From: Laetiporus sulphureus 93-53
Lineage: Eukaryota > Basidiomycota > Agaricomycetes > Polyporales > Laetiporaceae
Length of the DNA stretch: 64,000 nt
NCBI RefSeq assembly: GCF_001632365.1
Contig: NW_024468510.1
Location: 2,153,750-2,217,749, forward strand
Reading direction: 5' to 3'
A program made the translations under genes and the position numbers. Positions 51,400 to 63,856 of this stretch are shown here, one piece after another. Within the stretch, counting starts at the first letter, position 1. Each line of letters begins with the position of its first letter. The notes under the pieces are model-generated. The model saw nothing but the letters and a program-made list of their open reading frames with translations. It ran no database searches and had not been told where the DNA came from.

Positions 51400-54300
51400 T
51401 GGCTCATAATTTCTGTATGTTGTCAGTTTCACCGAACCCTCAAACAGCCCATGGGCCATCATGCATGCATTGTTTGAGTTTCACTTTATATCGGTATGTT
51501 TAAACGCGTTCCCTCATAATGCGAGAAAAGCTCATTGATCAAGGGTATAACCGTTTCTGATGGAGAGGCTGCCACCGCTGTTGTTTTCGTGAGCACAGCC
51601 GAAGCCCTTCTGGTGAGCTATCAGCTGACGCCTTCGGGACTTTACGAAGTGGATCTTCACAATTAATGCTCAACCGATTGGCTTGTAGCAGTCGGTGGGC
51701 CTTCGTACCGCATATATATCCAAACTCTACACCGCTTCAGGACCGCCTGAGGTACGCACTATAATGATGTTTGCATTCGCACTGAAAGTTCCCACACTGC
51801 CGCGTAGGCTAAGTTTTATCCCGCTCGGCCTCTGAGACGGCTAGTGCATATCGTGACCAGTGCGTATATTCCGTCTACACACATCATCGAACGTTCCAAC
51901 AGCGGGAAGGCATTGTCTTCATATTCCTTTAGAGAAATAGCCGGGTACGCGCCGTGCCTCCATTCATTGGTCCTCAGCACAGACAGAACTCTACCCACGC
52001 ACTACCGCTGCAGGTTGAATTGTATCGTCACTTGACGCGCCTCGTGATCGTACTATCCCCACAAGCTGCGCACTAACGTACGCGGTCAGTGCTGTATAAC
52101 GTCCCTTCAAGTTAACGCGTTGACGGCAAGCTGCATGCTCATCAAATCATGCATCGCGCCCTCAGAAGCCGCTTAGTTTGAATTGATTTGAGCTGCTATT
52201 CCATGCGTCGCGTCTATTAGGATCCTGTTATGACGTTTAATGATATGGAGGCGTGCCGTATACGGACTAATTTAACAGGGTCACTTTATTATAAGTGGAG
52301 AAGGATGCACAGCTGCAACCCCAACACCACGCTCTCTACTTCGTCCTGAACGTTATATCACAGGACATACAATGGCAACGTCTGCTCCTCGTCTCAAACC
52401 ACCCTTCCGTGCTGAGCACACTGGCTCCTTCAAACGACCCGCTGACCTTCTACGGCAACGCGAGTTATTCAGCCAAGGCAAATGCACGCTCGAGGAGCTG
52501 CGTTCTGTCGAAGACCATGCCATCAAGGAAGCTATACAGCTGCAGCGAGCTGCAGGTATGAAAGCCATCAATGATGGTGAACTCAGAAGGTACGAGCTTT
52601 GAGTAATATCGCTGGAAGGCGCCGGTCTCATCATGCCTATCATAGGTATCTTTTCTTTGAGGGTCTATTTGATAAACTGGAGGGCATGAAATACTTCCCG
52701 AATGGTTAGTCACAGAAGAGATTCTCGTTCGCATGACTATTATACTTACATGCGCATCGCAGTGCCGTCTGAATGGTTTGTGGTGAGTAGACACCCATGC
52801 TGGTCTTTCAATAATTGCTCCATACGTGATGCGCACACGCAGGATGAAGTTCCAAGTGCACAGCTGTTCAAAGGTGAGAATCACTCGGCCCCGCCGACGT
52901 ATCTCTGCGTGGTGAGTTGTGTGCCCTATATATGTGGTTTATACGTCATCTTGATTCATCCTAACATAGTCCAAGCTGAGACGCGTCAAGCCATGCTACC
53001 TTGACGAGTTTGAGGCGCTCAAGAAGATGACGACGCCAGAGGTCTTTTGAGAATTCACTCAATGCATTATTCGATGGTCATGATCAGTATTTCTAGGAGC
53101 ACAAGTACTTGAAGATCACTATGCCGTCTCCGGAATTCTACCATTTCCGTCACGGAATGTTCGCATTTCCCAAGTCGGTGTACCAGAATGACGGTGAGGA
53201 TGTTAGATCAGTATAGCATGAACATATCGCTCATGACGATGCATTAGAGGAGTACTTCACGGACCTCGTCAAAATCTACCGGGCTGAATTGGGCGACCTC
53301 TATGCTGCGGGCTGCAGTGCGTATAAGCAGGGTCCGCTATGAAAATGCCGAATGCTGAAGGCCTCATATCACATGCACAGGAAACGTCCAGATTGACTTT
53401 CCTCAGCTCTCGTTCTTCTGCAATGAGAACGTTTTGGCTGCAATGGAGAAGCGGGGCATAGACCATGCCGCGCTACTCGATCTGTACTTGAAGGCACTGG
53501 GTGCGTGCATCGAGGGACGTCCTGATGACATGACCGTTGGCATACATGTATGCAGGGGCAATTGGCACATAAACGTAAGCCCGGCATGTCCGAACGTTAT
53601 GCGGGTGCTGACCGAAGGTCAATCCCAGGTAGAGCCTTGGATCGAGGGTGGGTATGACCGTATAGCCGAGAAACTGTTCCGCGAGGTCCCCGCGGATACG
53701 TATTACGTATGCTTTATGGCACTACCATCTCGATAGCTCACCGATGGAGATGCGCAGGTCGAATATGATAACGAGCGCTCCGGGTCGTTCGAGCCGCTGC
53801 GCTGGCTTCCACGCAACAAGTCCGTCGTGCTAGGAATTGTGACCACTAAGTCGACTGAGGTCAGCTCCATCTCCTTTTTCAGTGGTAGAGTTTTGATGAA
53901 TTCTCGTCTCGAACGTTTGCAGCTGGAACCGAAAGAAGAACTTATCCGCCGGGTTCATGAGGCGGCTGCGATAATCGCAAATGGAGACGAAAAACGCACA
54001 ATGGACGAAGCCCTGAATCAGTATGTCACTGTTTATGTCATTAACGTCATGAGTTCCTGAAGTACTCCTTCAGGATTTGCATTAGTCCTCAATGCGGTTT
54101 TGGATCGTTTACGGAGGGGTTTTCGTTCATGACTCAGGAAGACGTTGCCAAGAAGCTCAAGCTCGTGGTGGAGACAGCAAAGGAAATTTGGCCTGATGCC
54201 TGAAATGTGCATGGTTCGTCTCATCCCGAATGTTGTGTAATGGCCAGTCCGTGCCTGAGCCTGTACCATAAGTCTGCCAGATATCATGCGCACAGAGCAT

Positions 54301-54600
54301 TTGTATGCTATTGATGTTGTAGGAATCGAGCCGGGCTGATATTGATATTTATTATTAGTCTGATGTATATAGAGTTTATGAACAACTTGGTATACTGAAT
54401 GCCGACCTCAACGTGACAGGACGCGTGAGACGCGTATGTCACTTCGTTTAAACCATGTGATCGCGTTTCGGGACGCGTCACATTGTGACGCCGCACGCGT
54501 TCTCGCCGACGCTTTCGTCGTTCCCCGACCTCCTTAATGCCGCGCGCACGTCTATCCCCCTCGGCGGCGCGATACATGCTCTGTCTGTGATCGCCGATGC
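51400..54600. repeat. Tandem segmental duplication, unit 2
   Basis: Second copy of the segment at 47260-50445. Similarity is strongest in MetE-like exons and weaker upstream, where small indels have accumulated. The unit ends inside an F-box-like sequence that continues further here than in unit 1. Edges are approximate. Confidence 0.85.
52372..54203 (+). CDS. UROD/MetE-like protein, tandem copy 2
   Basis: Start at 52372 (MATSAPRLKPPFRAEHTGSF), stop at 54201-54203, with the same exon order as the copy at 48157. Motifs read KAINDGELRRY, VPSEWFV, SKLRRVKPCYLDEFEALKK, GCRNVQIDFPQLSFFCNEN, TVGIHVCRGNWHIN, GGYDRIAEKLFREVPADTYY, EPLRWLPRNKSVVLGIVTTK and CISPQCGFGSFTEG. One splice acceptor is damaged: where the sister copy has CATGAAG before ATGCATTAGAGGAG, this one has CATGACG. 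The next AG, nine bases on (GCATTAG), keeps frame and would cost three residues. With that acceptor the gene is still open; without it the exon is lost. The substrate is unknown, as for the other copies. Confidence 0.78.
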
Positions 54601-54925
54601 TGGCAGCGCGTTAGGCCTCGCCGATACGTCGTCCCTTATTCATTTGCATGCTGTACCTCTGCATCGTGTTACGCAACAGAGTATGCAAACGCAAGCCGAA
54701 TCCACACTCGACAGCGACCAACTCTACAGTCAGCTTGCTATTTTACATGGACACGGTATCAAAGAGCTCCACGAGCTGAATACAAATTTTGGACTCAGAT
54801 TCCTGCAATACTCCATCGGTCTGGCTCTTTCTTGTGTTCCCCAGCGGCCCCAGCAGATGTTGGTGAAGAACGTCCATAGCCTGAGCGTTCTATGTCCTAA
54901 CGATGTGATCACAATCCCCTCACGT
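54485..54925 (+). pseudogene. Truncated F-box/LRR gene after MetE-like copy 2
   Basis: The frame reads HAFSPTLSSFPDLLNAA, then ADTSSLIHLHAVPLHRV and DQLYSQLAILHGHGIKELHEL, matching HAFPPTLSSFPDLTDLL, VDTTLIRSRAVPLRV and DFLKQLGSLCGDIEELYIE of the intact F-box gene at 56.3-58.0 kb. The F-box helix is absent upstream, the block VCRHWRDVAVMFPDLW is replaced, and similarity fades after about 54925. The frame stays open to 55330, but the rest shows no resemblance. A decayed paralogue, or at most a short unstable product. Confidence 0.65.
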
Positions 54926-55809
54926 CGTTATCCTTGCGTGATCAACGGCAGCACGCCTGTCATCGGACAAGTATCGAAGACAGCGGTCGTGAGCATTCCG
55001 TTGGACAGCGTCACAGATATCGTCATGATGGTTGGGCTGCTGGCAGGTATGACGAAGGCATCACGCGAGTATTTCTGTCGTGAGGGCAAGCGCATCAAAG
55101 CCAGACGCGAAATTGCCGTACGTGCATGCCGTATTTCATCTACAAGATGGCATACATTGACAGTACCAAACAAGGTGATGGAGCTGCTGGTCAGGCCAGA
55201 CAAGTCAGATGAAAACTGGCGAACGGAACATCGGAGAAGAAGAATACAACACGTTGCGGTACTTTCCCGAGTCGTTCGTGGTGAAGGTAATGCAGGATGT
55301 GTCAGGCGCTGCGAGTATAAGGCTCGGTAAAGCGGCTCCTGTCATGCATTTACATGCCCGTGCAGGGCTCGCTGCAAGAGATCGGGACACTGCTGAAGGA
55401 GGGCATGGAGGGAAGGTGAGTGCACGTCTGGCTGTGCATGGTGAGTACGTAGGCTGAGGGCGAAGCGCATGGGTCAGTGCGTTCATAAACAGCTGATGAT
55501 ACGTTGAACAACAGCAGTCGAGCGGGTTATTGACTCATTTTGCATGCCATATGTGGATCCGCGCAAGATACAACGATCCGCTGTCTTTGGTATTGTGTTC
55601 TTGGAATATAACCGTTGTGCGTGGATAGCCACAGATGTTCAAATGAGTATGTTATTGTTGTGCCATCCTAAAAACCAATTCACAACTCATACTGCTGCAC
55701 ATGTTGGTCGCTCTCCCGGGCCTCCAATGCATCGTGCGCGCGTATATAAATGTGTTTCAAAAAGTCGCGCCCACGTGACCGCGATCATCTGTCGTACGAA
55801 GAGTACAAG
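54926..55809. other. Intergenic, no supported gene
   Basis: Frames here (for example EEEYNTLRYFPESFVVK near 55240 on plus, or FVIPASSPTIMTISVTLSNG on minus) read somewhat protein-like but match nothing I know. Confidence 0.3.
55741..55750 (+). promoter_or_regulatory. TATA-like box
   Basis: GCGTATATAAATG, about 65 bases before the ATG at 55810. Supports a rightward transcript. Confidence 0.35.
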
Positions 55810-56103
55810 ATGTCAAGCGCTGATAGTCTCTGCGTGATAAATTGCGTTCGCCAGCTCGCGCAGATCCTCTTGGTACCTGGAATGTCGACCTCCCAGAGGG
55901 TGCTCGCGACGAAGTTCGCTGTCCTGGCAAATGCTTCCGACACGGCAAGCGTGCGGTGGGCTGACCACGATGAAGCGATCGAGAGTCAGCCGGCCTCCCA
56001 CACCGCTCACTTGCCTCGTCACTGCATGTCGTCTCGCTCCCCTCCTTTTACAAGGAGATCAACTCGGAAGCTTCGCAGACTTGCAAGGTCCGCCAAGGAT
56101 TAG
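55810..56103 (+). CDS. Small hypothetical protein
   Basis: A 97-codon frame starting MSSADSLCVINCVRQLAQIL, preceded by a good TATA-like sequence. It is not recognised; no signal peptide, and the tail is Arg/Ser-rich (RRSTRKLRRLARSAKD). It could be a first exon of the F-box gene downstream, but I see no splice that would join them convincingly. Confidence 0.25.
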   Translation: MSSADSLCVINCVRQLAQILLVPGMSTSQRVLATKFAVLANASDTASVRWADHDEAIESQPASHTAHLPRHCMSSRSPPFTRRSTRKLRRLARSAKD

Positions 56104-56324
56104 CAGCCCAACATCACCCTAATTGCTAGGCGAGATGGAATCCGAAATTCATGTGCTGGCCGACATATTGAATCACTTCTCTATCTCGTTATACGGATGC
56201 AAGAGGCACGTTAATTACGTGTTACACCATTCACCACTAGCTGATCTCTCTTAGTCCACATCGTACAGATCGTGCTGTTGAACCGGTAAGGACAGCCCAC
56301 ACGAAGCACGCACTCACATTAACT

Positions 56325-57968
56325 TTGTGCTCGCAGTTTTCATCGAAATGCGGCTCAAGCTCGCCAGAATCTGCCAATCAAGATGTGCTGTCCATCAACC
56401 AGCTCCCTGCGGAGGTCTTAGCACATATCTTCCGTATGCTGTCCATGCCATCACACGCGTTCCCACCGACGCTCTCGTCATTCCCCGACTTAACCGATCT
56501 GCTCACTGCAGTGCACGTCTGCCGCCATTGGCGCGACGTCGCGGTTATGTTCCCTGACCTCTGGGCGGTCATTGATGCAGTGCACCCGGGACTCGTTGAC
56601 ACGACTCTCATCCGCTCGCGTGCTGTGCCACTCCGCGTAGCATTACGCGACAGAGTGTGCGAGTCAAGCATCGAGCCCATGCTCAATAACGACGACTTCC
56701 TGAAGCAACTTGGAAGCCTGTGCGGCGATATCGAAGAGCTCTATATTGAGCCGAAGTACAGCTACGGCCACGGTCTTCTCACGACATTCGACCGACCTGC
56801 CCCTCTCCTACGTTCCCTGACAATCGGGCGTGTGAGCATGTATCCTGATGAACGGCTCCCGCAAATGTTCGCAGGTAGCACGCCAAAGCTTGAACGCCTC
56901 ACGCTTCGAGGATACGTCCGGTGGCCTGACAACGCCTTTAGCGACCTCACGCATTTGTGCTTGCACGACCAGTTTCAGCATGCGCGGCCATCATTAGCAG
57001 AGTTCCTCGATTTCCTGGATGCCTCTCCAAGGCTGGAGCAGCTCGTGCTGGTCGATGCCGGTCCTACGGTGTGGAATGCACAGGACGCAGAGATTGTCGG
57101 CGGCCGCGTGGTCTCCCTCCCTCGCCTGAAGTGTCTGGATATCGGATACTGGGATTCAGTACGCAGCGTTATGGAGTTCCTCTCGCACATGGATATATCC
57201 GACAGCGCGGCTCTGAACGTCTGGTCGAGGTCGTGTACCGTTGGCAGCAGCGGTAACTTCCTCAAATCAATCCTCCCTCCTGACCTGCGGCGCCTGGGAC
57301 CACTTCGGAGCCTTACGACAATACGTGTCACCTCACGTACCCACATGCAGGGCTTACCCGGAACGCGTGGCATGGGCAATGGCGATGAGAATATACATGT
57401 TCTCTCCGCCCACAACGGAACCTTGCAGTTGCTCGGCGACTTCAACGTGCCGGAGGCCTTCCCGACGATACTAGATAGATTTGACCTCACGCATATGCAG
57501 ACGCTCACGTTGTCCTCTGGCGAGGCGTTGCGCCTGTCGGAATCACAGTGGAAGCGCGTGCTCTCGAGCGTCCCTCGTCTGCGGACGCTCACAGTGCTTC
57601 CTGCGACGTCGAGCCTTCTCCTCCCACTTCTGGACCACAGCGAGCAAGCTTCTCCTGCAGCGCATCTGCTGTGTCCGGAGCTGGGATCAATTACCGTGAT
57701 GGATGGCCGAGAGAGCACCATACCACTGCTCGTGCGACTCGCCGCTCAGCGGCTCAGGCAGGGACGGCCCTTGCAGAAGTTGTGTGTAGTGGGCGACGCG
57801 AGATCCGAGATCGCTGCTCTCGATGGGGATGCACAGATGCAGTTGTTGGGTTGCGTGACCGAAGTGGAGTATAAAGAGAGAGTAGCAGATGCTGTGCGGG
57901 CTGAGTCACCTCAATGGCCAAGTGCTGCTTATATCTGGGCAAGAGGTGCAAGTCAGGTAAGCGTATAG
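56325..57968 (+). CDS. F-box protein with leucine-rich region
   Basis: F-box proteins are substrate receptors of SCF ubiquitin ligases. The frame is open for 547 codons without introns. It begins without an ATG just after a CTCGCAG acceptor-like site near 56338, so a short upstream exon carrying the start is likely; the first in-frame ATG is internal, in the F-box region. The F-box core INQLPAEVLAHIFRMLS is followed by AVHVCRHWRDVAVMFPDLWAVID, the usual pattern of agaricomycete F-box proteins. After it come irregular Leu-rich repeats (LRSLTIGRV, LERLTLRGYV, LEQLVLVDAG, LKCLDIGYW) to about residue 470. Two decayed relatives lie upstream at 50300 and 54485. The target is unknown; large lineage-specific F-box families are common in these fungi. 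Confidence 0.8.
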   Translation: MCSQFSSKCGSSSPESANQDVLSINQLPAEVLAHIFRMLSMPSHAFPPTLSSFPDLTDLLTAVHVCRHWRDVAVMFPDLWAVIDAVHPGLVDTTLIRSRAVPLRVALRDRVCESSIEPMLNNDDFLKQLGSLCGDIEELYIEPKYSYGHGLLTTFDRPAPLLRSLTIGRVSMYPDERLPQMFAGSTPKLERLTLRGYVRWPDNAFSDLTHLCLHDQFQHARPSLAEFLDFLDASPRLEQLVLVDAGPTVWNAQDAEIVGGRVVSLPRLKCLDIGYWDSVRSVMEFLSHMDISDSAALNVWSRSCTVGSSGNFLKSILPPDLRRLGPLRSLTTIRVTSRTHMQGLPGTRGMGNGDENIHVLSAHNGTLQLLGDFNVPEAFPTILDRFDLTHMQTLTLSSGEALRLSESQWKRVLSSVPRLRTLTVLPATSSLLLPLLDHSEQASPAAHLLCPELGSITVMDGRESTIPLLVRLAAQRLRQGRPLQKLCVVGDARSEIAALDGDAQMQLLGCVTEVEYKERVADAVRAESPQWPSAAYIWARGASQVSV

Positions 57969-58041
57969 GTTGTTGGGCCCATTCCTTTTAGCTCTGCGAT
58001 GTATGCTTCATGATGTATCAAACACAATGAATATAGTACAG

Positions 58042-58982
58042 CTAAGATGGTACAGCGGATGAGCACAGACGGAGAAAAGAGGACATGTGTGCTCTATGAC
58101 AAAGGCCGATTTTCGGAGCCCGGAGGATTGAGTAACGTTTGCAGCTACAAACGATGACCTGGCGATGAGGGAATGCTCCTGCATCATAGGATCGACGATC
58201 GCTCACCTGCTCGAGATCAACCGATTGTGCTACACCATCCGGACCGTGGCCATTCTCTCCCGGCCCATGCTGCGAGGCTTCTCCAGACTGAGAACACATA
58301 TCGCCGGTCAGTTTGCAGGAATCGACGCGTTCCGTAAAGCAACGAAATTCGCTCTGGTCACATACCTGCTCCAGCTTGCCCACCACGCTACCGGCCTTCT
58401 TCGTGCGCCCTCCTGCGACGGCCAAGGGCTCGTCGCGTGGGACGATGTCGATAAGGAAGTCAAACTGGTCCGACTTGCTCAGAGCCTTCGCGATATCTGC
58501 ACGCGAGAGTGTGCGGCGCTTGTTCGAGTCGGCGATGATGAAGGCGCGAGCTGTGATCTCGGCGATGAAGACTGTATAACAGACGATAATGCATGAGTTG
58601 ACAATAGAGACAGCGAGCGAGTAGCAGTATACGCACTTTCACAGGCCTTGCAGAAGAGTATGGGTGCTGCGGCATGATCAGAGGGTTACCCTCGCGTGTT
58701 ACAAAAGTCTCTGAGACGCACCATCTGCTGCAATCATCTGAATGAAGCGTGTCAATGGTGCCTTGGTTGTCCTTCGTCTGCATGAAGCAGGTAAAAGGAG
58801 CATACCTTCACTTCCGGGTCACTCTTCATGACCTTCTTTATGCGGGCGAGGGGTAACGGCGGATGGCGATAGTCCGGGGTTTCCTGCTCGGCAGCATCGA
58901 CCTGACGCTGCCAGAAGGAACGTAGAAAGTCTTGCAGAGGTTCGCCAGCCTGGACGAATGGTCTCTGATTGGGTGAAGACAT
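58042..58982 (-). CDS. HAP5: CCAAT-binding factor subunit HAP5/NF-YC (histone fold)
   Basis: The protein pairs with NF-YB/HAP3 through histone folds and, with HAP2, binds CCAAT promoter boxes in the nucleus. Exons: 58982-58806, 58738-58723 (a 16-base micro-exon), 58666-58637, 58571-58366, 58287-58207 and 58158-58042, giving 208 residues. The histone fold is clear: [61 protein letters not shown] and [13 protein letters not shown], matching NF-YC throughout. The upstream [14 protein letters not shown] segment is also family-typical. The last two exons are less certain, as an unspliced frame also stays open there. It lies head-to-head with RVB1, 199 bases between start codons, so the two probably share a bidirectional promoter. 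Confidence 0.88.
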
Positions 58983-59181
58983 GGCTTTCAAGTTTTGTAT
59001 TCAAGCTTCAAGATCAGCGGCGCGGTTGATACACTAAGGAAGTAAGCAAGACTGGCCAATCCTGTCTCGTAAGCCGGCTTCAGTTCAACCTTAGTCTACA
59101 TCGTAGTCGGAGTTTCAAACTGCTATACTGAACGCCTGCATGCGTCTCCCCTCTCACAGTCGAGCTTGACCGCACCTCACC
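58983..59181. promoter_or_regulatory. Bidirectional promoter between HAP5 and RVB1
   Basis: A 199-base interval between divergent start codons. It is conserved in the left arm (about 3554-3795) with small indels, including AGCCGGCTT, GTTGAACTGAAG, CAGTTTGAAACTCC-like and CCGCGCCGCTGATCTT blocks. A CCAAT (ATTGG on the other strand) sits near 59055, notable because HAP5 is itself a CCAAT-binding subunit. Confidence 0.6.
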
Positions 59182-60977
<1,796 letters not shown>

Positions 60978-62735
60978 TGCTTGCACGTGTGCGAGCGGAT
61001 GGTGGTATGTAGCACCCGGTACGTGGGTAGCTTGGTGATTGGCGACGACAGCTGATTCAGTGCCGTTCCATCTGTCGCAGGTAGGGCGTGAATGCGAAGG
61101 AGCTTGAGCAAAATATCGACGGGCCTGGCATGGTCCGTCTGCTTCATACATAGCAGTACTGATCCCCGATGTATTAGATCCTCGAGGCGTGCAACATGAC
61201 CCGCACGCTCAATTTAATGTGGATAAGCACGCTCGATTTAATTAAATTTTGCTGCTAGCGCGGTCCCTGAGCATTTGACTGGTGCTGGTATGAGCGGCTA
61301 TGTCTATGTGCATGTCATGTTGGGTGTGGAAGTCGCTTTCTAGCGTGCAGTCTCGCTATGGCTGGAGGATCCGCGCCGACGGGCTCGGGCTCGGGCTTGG
61401 GCAACGCATTAGGTGTGTATTGATTTGTCTTGAGCTGTTGGTCGGGGCGATTACCTGGATCAAGTTATTTCGAGCAACTGCGCAAGTACCCTCACACTCG
61501 TTTCAGGTGCGTTTAGCTCGACACACGGTGCTTCTGACGATGCTCACCGGTATGACTCCATTCGGACATGCTCAAAGCACATAGCTCGCAATGGCCGAAT
61601 GAGATCTGCCTTGGCTGTGCAGGCCGCTGCCTTAGAAGGAGCACAATCGAGATTGTCCTGCGATTCGGAGCGTTCTGCATTCATTCGCGCGGATCCAGGT
61701 TGTGTCGCTGCTTCTCTGATCCCACTGAGTCTTCCTCGCATTAATTTATAAGCGGCTCAGGACTGCATCGATCGGGACGCCATCAGCTACCGCCCTAGTT
61801 TCCATGACATGGCGAACGCCTGACGGCCAATTGGGGTCGCCTGCATGAAACGGTGACATTGTTCGATAGCACCGACCTACCAACGTGCGCGGTACTCCAT
61901 CGGTGGTTCATTCCTTCTGTTCAAGTGGTAGGCAGGTGGGTGACCTCGAAATGCCGCCGTGAGCATTCTCATACCACCTGGCTCTGCTGATCTTGCCAGA
62001 AGAAGCTTCTTTTGTGAAGCTGCGCGGAGTTTTGCGGGGCCCATGCTTCACCTTCTTTACAATCTGGAGATGGGATATGTCCGCCGGATTAATGAGGACA
62101 TCGCAATCAGGATGGCCAGGGATGGAAGACGTCCTGGGCGTCGAAGGCAGTCAGCCGACCCAGTCTGACCCCACGCACTTCCCACGACTCTCCGTCGACG
62201 GTGCTGGTGCCGCAGGGACCGCCCCGGCTGTGGGACTGGTGCAGTCGTGAATGGCTGGTCATCACGGCAGATGACTTCGCTGCGGTCGTCCGGATCTGGA
62301 GCAGTGCACTGATCATGACAGCGGAGAGACACTCATCGGATTGTGATACGAGGCTTGTGGGCAGTGAAATATTCTAGTGCTGACCCAGATCCGCCTCCGC
62401 CTCCTATCTCTCCAAATGCACCTATACACAAGGGCATTTGGATTGAACTCGTGTGCCGCGGCTGATCTCACATGTGTTCACAGCGAAGGTAGCCCAGGCT
62501 GGTCATGTCTCGCACGATCGGTTTCAGAATCATATCGAGGACCTTCTCGGATGACACAGGTACTATACATGCTCGTCTTGGCGACCAGCAAGGCATGCAG
62601 AGACATCGCACAACACTCTCATATCAGCGCCAAAACTTTCACCAAGGCATGTGCCAATGTACGTTCAGAATTGAATCATGGCGGGCCCGCGCGCGGTCGA
62701 ACCTGCGCTTTGTCCAGGGGCGCCGCCACAGGCGA

Positions 62736-63091
62736 GCGCGACGTTTTATCTATCTTTGTGAACGTGGCGCCGAGGGACAGCATGGGCCACTCGCGCTAGG
62801 GCTTGCTTAGCAAGACGGAGAAGGAAGTCGCTTTCAAGCTTCTTGCGGCGGTCTATTCAGTCGAGCGTCCCGGATCGGGCAGGAGGGATCTTCTTCCGTA
62901 TGCTAGGTGGGCCTTTCCCCCGCAAAAGATGATATTTTGAGCACTTCTGTGCTGATTGATTGGCACGCCCTACTCGGATCACGCTTGCGTTGCAGTCGTC
63001 CTCGTATATATATAGCCATGTAAAACGTTCTGCGCACCGGATTGCTCCTCCTTCATCCCTTAATGCGTAGACAACCTCTTCTAACATCTCC
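62736..63091. other. Upstream region of DUF6593 gene
   Basis: No gene seen. Begins exactly where the partner arm leaves the window. Confidence 0.4.
63005..63014 (+). promoter_or_regulatory. TATA-like box of DUF6593 gene
   Basis: CGTATATATATAGCC about 80 bases upstream of the ATG at 63092. Confidence 0.5.
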
Positions 63092-63856
63092 ATGATCAAC
63101 CGGACGCTCCCGTACTTTCTCGAGGACCGCACCGGCCTCTACACTGACTCGGACTACGACGACATCTACGACCGCCTCTTCCTGCGCGTCGACCGCCCAA
63201 AGCCCACCGAGTCTGCGCTCACAGTCTACAACACAGGGCGCCGTTCCTCGAGTCGGCGCAAGTCGCGACCAATATCTACGCAGCGCAACCTGGGTATCGT
63301 ACTCGAATTCGGGACTCACGGTGCGCTGGGAAAGGTCACATTCGTGGACGCGGGGATCCATGTACCCATGGGCCAGTATCTGAAGAAAACATCCATGTTC
63401 GGGGGGTGAGTGGATCGATCTGGATGCATTTGGTGCTGCTGAGGCTGATGAGACGGACTGGTATTGTCAGATCGCTATCGCGGAAGTTTCGGGCGTCCGA
63501 CGGACAAGAGTACAGGTGGATGTACAGAAACAGCAGCGAACACGAGTGGTGTGTGCGTGAACCATGGCTGTCATCTGATGACGAATGCTGACGCACTGAT
63601 TGAACTAGTGCATGGACTGCAATGAGTGCATCGTCGCGCATTACGATCTGAAGCCGCCAGACAAGCCTGTTTTTAGCATGTCCGGGAACATTCTCACGGT
63701 ATATGAGGAGTATGTTGGGCTCGCTGTTGGTACGTGCTCTTCTGTGATGATTGATGACCTCTCGCGTGATGCTTACATGAATTTGCTTGTTCGCTTCGTC
63801 CAGAGATCCTCGCATCTCTCATAATCATGCGCCATATTGAAGCACAAAAGCTCTGA
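63092..63856 (+). CDS. DUF6593-family protein
   Basis: A basidiomycete-specific family of unknown function, usually small and single-domain. Four exons keep frame: 63092-63405, 63471-63552, 63609-63729 and 63804-63856, giving 189 residues. The family pattern is clear: a variable Asp/Arg-rich N-terminus (DSDYDDIYDRLF), GIVLEFGTHGALGKVTFVD, HVPMGQYLKKTSMFGG joined over intron 1 to SLSRKFRASDGQEYRWMY, then CIVAHYDLKPPDKPVFSMSG, LTVYEEYVGLAVEILASLII and a final MRHIEAQ. The donor for intron 2 (TGT, then GTGCGT) was chosen because only it restores frame into CMDCNECIV. No signal peptide or membrane segment, so it is presumably cytosolic. Confidence 0.85.

Noticed and set aside
56975..57721. Minus-strand frame of 248 codons
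   Set aside because: Antisense to the F-box/leucine-rich gene, no domain of its own.
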